DNA of 36,397 nucleotides, from the NCBI RefSeq assembly GCF_900115365.1, contig NZ_FOWD01000040.1, positions 1 to 36,397 on the forward strand, read 5' to 3'. How positions within the stretch are numbered: the first letter of the stretch is position 1; every line of letters starts with the position of its first letter. The translations under genes and the position numbers were made by a program. Positions 16,862-24,963 of this stretch are shown in pieces. The notes under the pieces were generated by a model. That model was not told where the DNA came from. It ran no database searches and saw nothing but the letters and a program-made list of their open reading frames with translations. The stretch is from Anaerocolumna aminovalerica. GTDB lineage: Bacteria; Bacillota; Clostridia; Lachnospirales; Lachnospiraceae.

Positions 16862-17650
16862 CTAGAGAGAATCACCTATATCTTTTATTGAATTAAAAAT
16901 AAAATCAGGTTTTATCTCAGATTTATCCACATCCTCAAGTTTGGTTTCTCCTGTTAAAACTAAGATTCCGGTACTTCCATTGTTGACTCCCGTTGCTACA
17001 TCCGTATATAAACGGTCTCCAACAAATGCGATTTCTTCTGCCTGATAACCCGTAAGTTTCGTTATCATAGCAACTGTTTTTTCTGTAGGCTTACCCATGA
17101 ATTCCGGTTTGACTCCTGTAGATAATTCAATTGCTGCGCAGATAGCTCCGCAGTCCGGAATAAATCCTTCTTCTGTGGGACAGTTTATATCCATATGAGT
17201 TGCAATAAATTTTGCACCATTACGAATATATGTACATGCCTTTTCTAATTTTTCATAAGTTATTGTCATATCAAAGCCAACCACAACAATATCCGGCTTA
17301 GTAGTAACTAATGAAATTCCTGCTTCTTTAAAACTTTTCTCCAGTTCTTTAGTTCCCAATAAATAAACACTTGCACCATTATAATACGACTTTAGATACT
17401 CAATGGTTACATCTCCCGATGTCAATATATCCTTTTTTTCAATATAACAGTTCATTTTTTTTAGTTTTTCAATATAATCTTTTGGTGCTTTTGAAGAGTT
17501 GTTTGTGAAAAAGATAAATTCTCTTCCGGTTTCTTTTACTTTATTTAGAAAATCCAATGATCCTTCATAAATCCTATTACCTAAATAAAAAGTACCATCC
17601 ATATCTAATACAAATAATTTTATATCACTAACTGCTTTCTTGTTTTGCAT
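16862..17650 (-). CDS. HAD-IIA family phosphatase (NagD/AraL/PGP type)
   Basis: 262 aa. Catalytic Asp16 and Asp18 lie in LDMDGTFYLG, and FFTNNSSK, the cap domain of the IIA type, GKPTEKT and FVGDRLYTDVATGVNNG (metal Asp) follow. The family removes phosphate from small sugar or glycerol phosphates. The mammalian member PGP acts on glycerol 3-phosphate. Next to a glycerophosphodiester phosphodiesterase, a role in converting G3P to glycerol or in detoxifying a phosphate ester is reasonable but unproven. AGGAGG precedes the start. It lies 35 bp after the phosphodiesterase gene. Confidence 0.88.
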   Translation of the reverse strand: MQNKKAVSDIKLFVLDMDGTFYLGNRIYEGSLDFLNKVKETGREFIFFTNNSSKAPKDYIEKLKKMNCYIEKKDILTSGDVTIEYLKSYYNGASVYLLGTKELEKSFKEAGISLVTTKPDIVVVGFDMTITYEKLEKACTYIRNGAKFIATHMDINCPTEEGFIPDCGAICAAIELSTGVKPEFMGKPTEKTVAMITKLTGYQAEEIAFVGDRLYTDVATGVNNGSTGILVLTGETKLEDVDKSEIKPDFIFNSIKDIGDSL

Positions 17651-17685
17651 AAAGCCTCCTGCTTTTTAACCTAAGTCTTGTATCT

Positions 17686-18420
17686 TTATTTGCCTTCTTG
17701 TGATTTAAGCCATTCTTTGCAAAAACCGGGATAGTCAGTAATAACTCCATTGCAGCCCCAGTCATATAGCTTCTTAAGACCTGCTTCATCATTTACAGTC
17801 CATACGTTTAACTTTACATTATGAGCCTTGCAATCTTCTACTATATCATCGTTTAAGCCTTCTATATCAGGATGATAACATTCAAAATTAAATTTGCTTA
17901 CATAATACCCTTGATTACCTATACCACTTTTTGAAACTAAAACTCCACATTCAATTTTAGGTATTAATTCTTTGCATCTGCTAAGAGATAAATGATTAAA
18001 GGAAGAAAACATTACCTTATCTTCTATACCATATGCTAAAATCATATCGATTACTTTTTCTTCCAATTCTTTATAATAAAAATGACCTGTTTTTAACTCA
18101 ATATTTGTTGTTACATTCTTGTCTTTTACCCAGCTTACATACTCTTCAAAGCTAGGTATTGGATTAAACCCATGTTTATCACCAAAAGTTGCCATAACAT
18201 TAAACTTGCGAAGTTCTTCAAAGGTATAATCTCTCACATTACCACTGCCATCGGTAACCCGGTCTATACTTTCATCATGGATAATTACCAAAACATTATC
18301 CTTTGTTAACTGAACATCCAATTCTATTTCATCACATCCGGCTTCTACTGCCTTTTTAAAAGAAATCATTGTATTTTCCGGATATTCTCCACAAAAACCC
18401 CTATGTGCTATTACTTTCAT
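17686..18420 (-). CDS. Glycerophosphodiester phosphodiesterase, cytosolic type
   Basis: 244 aa, with no signal peptide. It hydrolyses glycerophosphodiesters such as glycerophosphocholine or glycerophosphoethanolamine to G3P and the alcohol. AHRGFCGEYPENTMISF at residues 5-21 gives the catalytic His and the Glu-Asn pair, EIELDVQLTKD the metal ligands, and IIHDESIDRVTDGSG the second catalytic His. The barrel ends with LNVWTVNDEAGLKKLYDWGCNGVITDYP. AGAGG precedes the start. The place after a Ugp-like importer matches UgpQ of E. coli. The product G3P is also the presumed GlpP inducer. Confidence 0.93.
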   Translation of the reverse strand: MKVIAHRGFCGEYPENTMISFKKAVEAGCDEIELDVQLTKDNVLVIIHDESIDRVTDGSGNVRDYTFEELRKFNVMATFGDKHGFNPIPSFEEYVSWVKDKNVTTNIELKTGHFYYKELEEKVIDMILAYGIEDKVMFSSFNHLSLSRCKELIPKIECGVLVSKSGIGNQGYYVSKFNFECYHPDIEGLNDDIVEDCKAHNVKLNVWTVNDEAGLKKLYDWGCNGVITDYPGFCKEWLKSQEGK

Positions 18421-18493
18421 TTATTATAACCTCTTTTCTTATGCTATTTTATTTCAGTCTTATTTTATTAGAAAAACTAATATTTGTAAATCA

Positions 18494-19534
18494 TTAATTG
18501 CCAGTATTTTCTGGAGCTGCATTGTTCCAGTTATCATACTGATTAATAACGGTATAATTTTTTTGATTGTCCATTATTACCTTAACATGACCATTTAATG
18601 CTGTGTGATAATAAGCAGTTCCTGCTTTTATAAAGTTATTATAAACAGACATGCCATCTATTTTGTCATTCATGGCAACTACTATTTTCGCCTGAATGTT
18701 TTTGATCCAACGGTTGGAATTAGAGGTATCTGCTCCATGATGGTTTGCTTTTATTACATCCGTCTGTAACTCATCTCCATAAGCCTTTACCAAATCACGT
18801 TCCCTGGTAATATAAATATCTCCGGCAAATAAAGCCGTAGACTCCCCGTATATGAATTTCATTACAATAGAACTGTCATTGATGAATTGTGTACTGTTAT
18901 TGGGATAATCCTTAGGGTATTCAATTACTGCCGGCGGATTATATACTTTGATCTGAATTTCAGAACCAAAGGTTATTTCGTCTCCCTCTTCCAAATATTC
19001 CACCGGAATATTCATGGATTCAAGTTCATTTGCAAATTTTTTATATGTGTTGGTAGTATACTCTACTTTATTACGGTAAACCTTACCTATCTCAAACTTA
19101 TCCGCTATTCCAAAGAAGCCTCCAATGTGGTCAATATGAGGATGGGAAGCAACAAAATAATCAATTTTTTCGATTCCCAGTTCTTCTAAGAAGTTAATAA
19201 TACGTGGAGCACATTGGGACAGACCTGCATCAATAAGCATGACTTTTCCGTCCGGTGAAATTAAAAGCGAAGAATCCCCCGATTTATCCTCTGCATTCTC
19301 AATGGTGGGTAAATCCAAATAGTATATGGTAAACTTCCCTTCATCTCTTGACCGTTCCATGATTTCACTACGGCGGTCAATTTGAGTCTCACTGCCTTCC
19401 CCTGCATCCAGTTCCATAGTGCTGGTATTCTGAGAAATATTTGACTTAGAATTACTGTTACATGCTGTTAAACTAATACATATAGCTAATACCAATAACA
19501 ATGGAAAGAATGTCTTTAATATTCTTCTTTTCAT
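18494..19534 (-). CDS. Secreted metallo-beta-lactamase-fold lipoprotein (ComEC C-terminal-like)
   Basis: 346 aa. A lipoprotein signal peptide ends LTAC with Cys25, so the protein should be anchored outside the membrane. The MBL fold follows: VMLIDAGLSQ, SHPHIDHIGG (His131, His133, Asp135, His136), LFAGDI and KANHHGADTSNSN. The domain resembles the extracellular hydrolase part of ComEC, but the protein has no membrane channel, so it is a stand-alone member of that group. The substrate is unknown. In this operon it could cut extracellular phosphodiesters, such as teichoic-acid or phospholipid head-group material or DNA. AAGGAGGG precedes the start. It lies 23 bp after the UgpE-like gene. Confidence 0.87.
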   Translation of the reverse strand: MKRRILKTFFPLLLVLAICISLTACNSNSKSNISQNTSTMELDAGEGSETQIDRRSEIMERSRDEGKFTIYYLDLPTIENAEDKSGDSSLLISPDGKVMLIDAGLSQCAPRIINFLEELGIEKIDYFVASHPHIDHIGGFFGIADKFEIGKVYRNKVEYTTNTYKKFANELESMNIPVEYLEEGDEITFGSEIQIKVYNPPAVIEYPKDYPNNSTQFINDSSIVMKFIYGESTALFAGDIYITRERDLVKAYGDELQTDVIKANHHGADTSNSNRWIKNIQAKIVVAMNDKIDGMSVYNNFIKAGTAYYHTALNGHVKVIMDNQKNYTVINQYDNWNNAAPENTGN

Positions 19535-19557
19535 TCCACCCTCCTTATAGGTATCTA

Positions 19558-20433
19558 TTATTTCATGGCTGCCTTAGAATATCCTGTTAACATATATTTC
19601 TGGAATATAAAGAATAATATAATAACCGGTAATACTGCCATCACTGCACCTGCCATTATTTCATGGTTGTTCATGGTTGCCTGGCCTGCAAATGTATTCT
19701 TAAGATGGGCCAAACCTACGGTAAGAACACGGGGTTGATCCTTTGCAATAATCTTTGGCCAGAAATAACTGTTCCAGCCGGTGGTAAAAGTAACTAAAGT
19801 TATAGTTACAATGGTAGATTTACACATAGGAACTAAAATTTTAAATATAACACCAAGTCTGCCCATTCCATCTACTCTGGCAGCTTCAATATAGCTGTTG
19901 TCCACTGATAAGAAAGTCTGACGCAGCATAAAAATATAGTATGGTGAAACGGTATTCGGCAGTATTAAGCCTAAAAAGGTATTGGTTAATCCCCATTTTG
20001 CAAACATAATATAAATTGGTATAAATGTTACCTGTATAGGAATCATTAAAGCACCTAATACAATCAGGAATAAGACATTTTGTCCTTTAAACTTTCCTAT
20101 AGAAAAACCATATGCTCCAAGTATACCTGTTAAAATTTCTGATATTAAAATACCGGCTGTCATAATAATGGTGTTAATGTAGTACTTACCAAAATTCGCC
20201 TTCGCAAACACATTTACATAGTTTTCAAAATGCCATTCTCTAGGCCATAATGTAGGAATGCTTAATAATATTTCATCCTGGGATTTTACAGATGAAATTA
20301 ACATCCAATAAATTGGAAATGCTACTATAATTGTAATTATGATTGCAACTACATATTGCAATACTTTAGCTATCTTTTTTTTGGCAATAGCCGCATTGTT
20401 ACTGCGATAGTCCAAATTATTCATCGTGCTCAT
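19558..20433 (-). CDS. ABC importer permease, UgpE/MalG-like
   Basis: 291 aa with six membrane segments. The cytoplasmic EAA loop reads EAARVDGMGRLGVIFKILVPMCKSTI. It ends with the YMLTGYSKAAMK tail typical of CUT1-family second permeases. It forms the channel with the permease at 20472-21413, and the two should bind a shared MsmX/UgpC-type ATPase encoded elsewhere, since none is in the window. AAAGGGG precedes the start. It is specific to carbohydrate-like or glycerol-phosphate-like solutes by family. The choice of glycerophosphodiester comes only from the neighbouring phosphodiesterase and the GlpP-type leader. Confidence 0.9.
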   Translation of the reverse strand: MSTMNNLDYRSNNAAIAKKKIAKVLQYVVAIIITIIVAFPIYWMLISSVKSQDEILLSIPTLWPREWHFENYVNVFAKANFGKYYINTIIMTAGILISEILTGILGAYGFSIGKFKGQNVLFLIVLGALMIPIQVTFIPIYIMFAKWGLTNTFLGLILPNTVSPYYIFMLRQTFLSVDNSYIEAARVDGMGRLGVIFKILVPMCKSTIVTITLVTFTTGWNSYFWPKIIAKDQPRVLTVGLAHLKNTFAGQATMNNHEIMAGAVMAVLPVIILFFIFQKYMLTGYSKAAMK

Positions 20434-20471
20434 TTTTATCCCCTTTCCTTCTCTAATTTCCGTTTAATACA

Positions 20472-21413
20472 TTAAGAGTCATAATTCACACTCTTCTTAG
20501 ATACTTTCATAGTTAATGCAGTTACAATAAGTAAAATGATAAAGAAAAATACTGCAACTACGGAGGCACGATCCATTCTGAAATCCTGCATTGCATACTT
20601 ATAAATCATAAATACAATAACCTCTGTTGATCTATATGGCCCTCCATCTGTTAAAATATCTACGGATTGGAATACTTTCATTGAGGATATAAATGTAGTA
20701 ACAAGTAAGAATAATGTGGTAGGTGAAAGCATTGGAATTGTAATCTTCCAAAATCTTTTGAAACTGTTAGCCCCATCTAAGGCTGCTGCTTCGTAGTAAT
20801 CTTTTGGTATGCTAAGCATTGCAGAAAGGTAAATCATCATACCATATCCAATAGCTCTCCATCCTGTTAAAATAAGTACAGATATTAACGCTGTACTTTT
20901 ATTTCCCAACCAATCAACTTTGCCAAGTCCTAAGGTTCCAAGGAAATAATTTAATATACCATTATCTGTATTAAGAATCCATAAGAATACCACTGCTGCT
21001 GAGGACATGGCAACATATCTGGGCATAAATACCACTGCTCGCAACACAGAGAATGTTTTTGTTATTTGGTTAAATAATAATGCAAAAAGTAAACCACCGC
21101 CTAAAGTAATTGCTATTTCACCTAATGAGTAAAGGGCGGTAATTTTTAAAGAGTTTAGTAAATATTTTGTACCAGAACCGGCAAATAGCCATTCCCAATT
21201 TTTAAAACCAACATATTTATAACTATCATTAATTAAATTCCAGTCTGTAAAACTTATACGTATTACTTCTACAATAGGATAATATGTAAATATCGCCAAA
21301 AGTACCAACGCCGGTAAAACACATGTAAAATCTTTTGCTGATGAAATAGCATAGGTAAAGTAGGTGCGTTTTTTTATTTTATTAGGCTTTTGCTTTATTA
21401 CATCTGCATCCAT
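20472..21413 (-). CDS. ABC importer permease, UgpA/MalF-like
   Basis: 313 aa with six membrane segments. The EAA loop reads EAAALDGANSFKRFWKITIPMLSPTT, and YPIVEVIRISFTDWNLINDSYKYVGFKNWEWLF near the N-terminus is typical of CUT1 first permeases. AAAGGGGG precedes the start. It follows the binding-protein gene after 108 bp that contain a terminator-like hairpin, and precedes the second permease by 38 bp. It carries the solute together with its partner, powered by an ATPase encoded outside the window. Confidence 0.9.
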   Translation of the reverse strand: MDADVIKQKPNKIKKRTYFTYAISSAKDFTCVLPALVLLAIFTYYPIVEVIRISFTDWNLINDSYKYVGFKNWEWLFAGSGTKYLLNSLKITALYSLGEIAITLGGGLLFALLFNQITKTFSVLRAVVFMPRYVAMSSAAVVFLWILNTDNGILNYFLGTLGLGKVDWLGNKSTALISVLILTGWRAIGYGMMIYLSAMLSIPKDYYEAAALDGANSFKRFWKITIPMLSPTTLFLLVTTFISSMKVFQSVDILTDGGPYRSTEVIVFMIYKYAMQDFRMDRASVVAVFFFIILLIVTALTMKVSKKSVNYDS

Positions 21414-21441
21414 ATTTATGCCCCCTTTAATGAATTAATTT

Positions 21442-21485
21442 GAAAAAGGAACTCCTTTTGGGTATTCCTTGCCAGAGGAGTTCCT
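21442..21485 (-). terminator. Intercistronic terminator-like hairpin
   Basis: On the gene strand AGGAACTCCT pairs with AGGAGTTCCT around a 19-base loop and runs into a T-rich stretch. It lies between the binding-protein gene and the first permease. Such partial terminators often keep the binding protein more abundant than the permeases. Confidence 0.7.
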
Positions 21486-21521
21486 ATTCATTAAGTTCTT
21501 CTGTCTTGGTTTACTTGGCCA

Positions 21522-22880
21522 TTACTGATCTTCCAGTACTTCATTAATTTCTTCTGCCATATTTCCCATTTGCTCTTTAACATCCATCTTTTCAATAATT
21601 GTTTCGGCCATATAACTCTTCCAGATCTCTGCTAACTGGCTCCAAGCTTTATGCTGAATTCTTGGATTAATTAAGTCAAGGTTATCAAAAATAGCTTGGA
21701 ATGCTGGTTTTTCAGCTAAAAATTTCTGAGCTTCCTCTGTTTCAAGAACGGATTTTCTTGTAGGCATATATCCGGTATCTGTTGCCCATGTCATGTTAAC
21801 TTCTTCACTTACCAGGTATTCTAAGAACTTAAAGGAGGCATTTTTAACATCCTGATCGTTTTTAGAAGGTACTAATAATACGCATCCGCCTACTTCAGAA
21901 TTATTTGTTTTGTCACCCGGGTACCATGCCATGCCTACTTCAAAATCACATTTGTCTACATAAGTGTTATATAAAGAACTTGTATGTAATACTGAGAATG
22001 CTTTCTTATCTATGAAGTTTTGACGCATGATAGAGGATGCATCCTGACCGGTTGCCCAGTATGCATAACCATTATCACACCAGCCTTTAATCATATTAGC
22101 TACTTCAACTGCTGTTTCACTGTCTAAATCTGTGGAAATTCCATCCTCATTTATTATGTTAACGCCTTTATTCAAGTAGAAAGTTTCAAAATACCATTGA
22201 TCCCATCCAGGAATAATAGTACCATAAACATCTGTAGTTCCATCTGCATTAAATTTTGATACTGATTTTAAGAACTCATCCATATCGTCTATTTTAGCAG
22301 GTATAGTTACACCTAATTCCTTTGCCATGTCTACGTTGTAGTACATAACCTGTGTAGAAATTAAGAATGGAACGGATACTTGCTTTCCTTCATAAGAAGT
22401 AGCATTTACTAAGCCTAAACCAAAGTCGTTCATATCCATGCCGGCTGCTTCAATATACGGAGTTAGGTCTTCAGTTAAACCGCTTGCACCATATTCGGCA
22501 ACATATGGGGTGTTCGCTACAACAACTCCGGGAAGCCCGGTTCCTGCTGCATGTGCTGCTACCAATGCTTCATTAACATCGGAATAACTTCCAATATATT
22601 CAGCTTCTACTGTTATTAAATCTTGTGAACTATTAAAGTCATTTACTACTTTTTCTACTACGTGGGAATATTGTTCTTCCAGAGCATGCCACCACTTAAT
22701 TGTAATTGGTTCTTTCACTTCATATTTTGATGCATCTACAGGCTCTTTTGTTTCTTGGTTTGTTTCGGATTTTGTTTCAGCTTTGTTATTTGTTTCTTCT
22801 GTCTCCTTTTTTCCACACCCCGCCAACATAGTAATACAAACTGTTAAAACAAGAATTACTGATAATAATCTCTTTTTCAT
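21522..22880 (-). CDS. ABC importer solute-binding lipoprotein, UgpB-like
   Basis: 452 aa. The signal peptide ends with LAGC (Cys22 lipidated), and a Glu/Thr-rich linker follows. The mature part has the CUT1-type two-lobe binding fold: ITIKWWHALEEQYSHVVEKVVNDFNSSQ near the start, MYYNVDMAKELG and DMDEFL further on, and a C-terminal region with SEEVNMTWATDTGYMPTR. This last motif (GYxP) is common in glycerol-phosphate and sugar-binding members. GGAG precedes the start. It is first of the operon, behind a leader of about 450 bases. The exact ligand cannot be read from the sequence; a glycerophosphodiester or G3P is inferred. Confidence 0.9.
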   Translation of the reverse strand: MKKRLLSVILVLTVCITMLAGCGKKETEETNNKAETKSETNQETKEPVDASKYEVKEPITIKWWHALEEQYSHVVEKVVNDFNSSQDLITVEAEYIGSYSDVNEALVAAHAAGTGLPGVVVANTPYVAEYGASGLTEDLTPYIEAAGMDMNDFGLGLVNATSYEGKQVSVPFLISTQVMYYNVDMAKELGVTIPAKIDDMDEFLKSVSKFNADGTTDVYGTIIPGWDQWYFETFYLNKGVNIINEDGISTDLDSETAVEVANMIKGWCDNGYAYWATGQDASSIMRQNFIDKKAFSVLHTSSLYNTYVDKCDFEVGMAWYPGDKTNNSEVGGCVLLVPSKNDQDVKNASFKFLEYLVSEEVNMTWATDTGYMPTRKSVLETEEAQKFLAEKPAFQAIFDNLDLINPRIQHKAWSQLAEIWKSYMAETIIEKMDVKEQMGNMAEEINEVLEDQ

Positions 22881-22996
22881 AAACCTTCTCCTTTCAACTT
22901 AAAATGAGTCTCTCCTATATTTTATAAAATGTATGATAAGCGTGAAACTAAAATTGCTTTTCGTCATTTGGGGCGGCCAAGGCAGCATGTCACAAA

Positions 22997-23047
22997 TCAC
23001 GAAGAATAAACCCATTGACAATGGAAGTGTGAGTATAAAATTATCAT
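22997..23047 (-). CDS. Short leader ORF 2
   Basis: 16 codons from ATG 23047 with a near-perfect AGGAGGTGA ribosome site, ending in TGA at 22997. The predicted peptide is MIILYSHFHCQWVYSS. The ribosome site is better than those of most full-length genes nearby. It lies between short ORF 1 and the binding-protein gene. Function is unknown, and translation is unproven. Confidence 0.35.
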   Translation of the reverse strand: MIILYSHFHCQWVYSS

Positions 23048-23196
23048 TCTTCACCTCCTGTATTGCTTATACTCTTTTCTTATCTCCCTAAGTTTATTGG
23101 TATATCACCTTATCATAAATTATTAACCGGCGATTAAAATACCGGCTATATACAAATCCTTTGATCAGATTACTGATCCATAAATTTATAAAGGTT

Positions 23197-23262
23197 TCAG
23201 TGAACAATAATGGGCATAAAAAAAAGAACAAACAAGCTTGTCTCCCAGGAGCAGATAGACAT
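23197..23262 (-). CDS. Short leader ORF 1
   Basis: 21 codons from ATG 23262 with AAGGAGG seven bases upstream, ending in TGA at 23197. The peptide begins MSICSWETSLFVLFF and is hydrophobic in the middle. The T-run at 23218-23225 lies within it. It could be a translated leader peptide that tunes the operon, or chance. There is no homology I can recall. Confidence 0.35.
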   Translation of the reverse strand: MSICSWETSLFVLFFMPIIVH

Positions 23263-23340
23263 AGTCTTCCCTCCTTAAGCAAACAGCTGCTTCTTCTCTC
23301 ATTCTCTACCGCAACTATTATCTCTTTTAAATTTATGCAT

Positions 23341-23369
23341 ATTATAACACTATATCTATAACAATGCAA
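23341..23369 (-). promoter_or_regulatory. Promoter of the Ugp-like operon
   Basis: A perfect TATAAT (23341-23346 on the minus strand) with TTGCAT 17 bases upstream (23364-23369). The weak -35 box suggests moderate or activator-assisted strength. Transcription would start near 23334. Confidence 0.65.
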
Positions 23370-23521
23370 GTTTTATTTATATTTTATGTGCAGTTTTTAA
23401 ATTAATGTACTAATTTAATAAGAATGTTTTTAAATTTTATACAATTATTTGACAGACAAAAGGATTTTATCGTTAAAATATTACAATTGTTCTTCCAATT
23501 TTCTTAAAATTTTTTCCAAAA

Positions 23522-24145
23522 TTATTTTCCATCTGCTTCAACTATATTAACAAATTTTCTGAATACACTTAGAAAGCAGAACGAACTTACATAAGCAGCA
23601 AAACTTCCAAGTGCAAATATAAGATATGGAGCAGTATAGATTATGAGTCCTCCCATTGCCAGTATTATAATAATTAAAACAGTTATAGGCAGACTTCCCA
23701 CCCCCATAATACATGCATTCTTAACCCCTTCTTTTATATTCACCTGAAAAAAGGCCAATACCGGAAAAATATAAATACAAATTATAATATACATAATACC
23801 AATAGCTGCAATCGCAAAGAATAAAAACTTACCGAAGGGGGTACCCATTCGTAAACATATGTATCCATCCACCACTAGGAAACCTGCTCCCAGTAACATA
23901 AGAATCCATAACAACGTAGATTTTATAAAATTATCTTTAAATGATCTGAAAAAAGATTTTAGCACATAGCCCTCCCTATTATCTGCCATTTTTAAAGTGT
24001 AATCATACAAGGCAGTTGTGGAAGCTCCTATGGTGATAATAGGAATGCAGCATATAAGCCATATCAGCCCAACAAATAATACATTGGTCATATTGGTCAT
24101 AAATTCCCAGAATGAGTTTTCCGGATTAAATAAATTATTAAACAT
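23522..24145 (-). CDS. YesL-like membrane protein (DUF624)
   Basis: 207 aa when started at ATG 24145, where the family consensus begins (MFNNLFNPENSFWEFMTNMTNVLFVGLIWLICCIPIITIGASTTALY). A GTG 32 codons upstream lacks a ribosome site. There are five or six membrane segments. DUF624 proteins are commonly encoded beside CUT1 sugar importers in Firmicutes, as here, and their role is unknown. It is immediately upstream of the Ugp-like operon on the same strand but with the operon promoter between them. It is divergent from the next gene. Confidence 0.82.
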   Translation of the reverse strand: MFNNLFNPENSFWEFMTNMTNVLFVGLIWLICCIPIITIGASTTALYDYTLKMADNREGYVLKSFFRSFKDNFIKSTLLWILMLLGAGFLVVDGYICLRMGTPFGKFLFFAIAAIGIMYIIICIYIFPVLAFFQVNIKEGVKNACIMGVGSLPITVLIIIILAMGGLIIYTAPYLIFALGSFAAYVSSFCFLSVFRKFVNIVEADGK

Positions 24146-24223
24146 AGTCAAAACCTGCGCATCATAGATAAACAACGATACGGCCCCCAACAGGACACCT
24201 TTCTTTATTTTTTCTTTCTTACA

Positions 24224-24252
24224 TTGCATACCAAAAAGCACTATGCTAAAAT
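24224..24252 (+). promoter_or_regulatory. Promoter of the 24283 gene
   Basis: TTGCAT (24224-24229), a 17-base spacer and TAAAAT (24247-24252). It lies in the gap between the divergent DUF624 gene and the 24283 gene. Confidence 0.5.
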
Positions 24253-24282
24253 GTAGCTAATACTACCAAAGGAGAAAAGCAT

Positions 24283-24960
24283 ATGGATAAGAAGAAATAT
24301 ACCGTTCATTTTTCCAATGAATACGGTAAATTAAAACAAATGAATATAAGACAAAAGATTGGATATATATGGGACTATTATAAAGTTTATTTCTTTCTTC
24401 TAATGCTTGCTGCCTTAGTTGTATTCTATATTGCCGATGCATTGCATCAACGCTCCAGGGAGATTGTGCTGCAAGGCTTTTTTTCCAATGATGATTATAA
24501 CCTTTTTGATGCAGGGGCCATTGCTGAAGATTTTGGTAAATACCTGAACCTGAACTCGAAGCAGCGAGTTGTTTTCGATGATTCTCTATATATAGAGCTT
24601 GATTCGGCTTCTGAATATGTGGTTGCAAGCCAAGGTAAAATATCCGGTTATATAGCAGCAAAAGAACTGGATTTTATTGTGACCACTCCTGAACTGGTAC
24701 AGCACTACAGTACACATATCCCTCTTATGGATCTGGAGGACTTTCTTCCTAATAATTTATTAAGTAATTTAAATGAATACTTATATTATGTAGAAGGTAT
24801 GGATTCCGTTAAAAAGGCTTATGCTCTTGATTTATCCCAATCCCGTTTTATGAAAAATACAGATTACAAAGGGGATACTTCCTACTTTCTTATCATTCCC
24901 TCTAATGTACTGGCATCAGAGGCCTTATTTTCTTTTGTTAGATATGCTTTTGATGATTAA
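24283..24960 (+). CDS. Single-pass membrane protein of unknown function
   Basis: 225 aa. A basic N-terminal tail (MDKKKYTVHFSNEYGKLKQMNIRQK) is followed by one hydrophobic segment at about residues 36-50 (FFLLMLAALVVFYIA) and an extracytoplasmic domain of about 170 residues. That domain has no motif I know. Similar proteins lie beside DUF624 genes in other Lachnospiraceae, from memory. AAAGGAG precedes the start. Its stop is only three bases from the stop of the convergent glpP gene, with no room for a terminator, so the two transcripts must overlap. Confidence 0.7.
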   Translation: MDKKKYTVHFSNEYGKLKQMNIRQKIGYIWDYYKVYFFLLMLAALVVFYIADALHQRSREIVLQGFFSNDDYNLFDAGAIAEDFGKYLNLNSKQRVVFDDSLYIELDSASEYVVASQGKISGYIAAKELDFIVTTPELVQHYSTHIPLMDLEDFLPNNLLSNLNEYLYYVEGMDSVKKAYALDLSQSRFMKNTDYKGDTSYFLIIPSNVLASEALFSFVRYAFDD

Positions 24961-24963
24961 ATG

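Larger units (their letters stand above)
22881..23340 (-). promoter_or_regulatory. Long leader of the Ugp-like operon with a GlpP-type motif
   Basis: About 450 bases lie between the likely transcription start and the binding-protein gene. Near the 5' end TAGTTGC (23311-23317, minus strand) can pair with GCAGCTG (23284-23290) and places AGAGAATGAGAGA (23295-23307) in the loop. This matches the loop motif in the G3P dehydrogenase leader. A competing small hairpin, AAGCA-gctgtt-TGCTT (23277-23292), shares the 3' arm. A run of eight Ts lies at 23218-23225, but I see only a weak stem before it. Two short open frames with strong ribosome sites follow (listed separately). Confidence 0.6.

Noticed and set aside
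23094-23369. 91-codon open frame on the minus strand over the Ugp-like leader
   Set aside because: It starts upstream of the predicted -10 box, lacks a ribosome site, has odd composition and overlaps the structured leader.
24263-24661. 132-codon open frame on the minus strand opposite the unknown single-pass protein
   Set aside because: A shadow of the real plus-strand gene, which has a ribosome site, a promoter and a sensible membrane topology.
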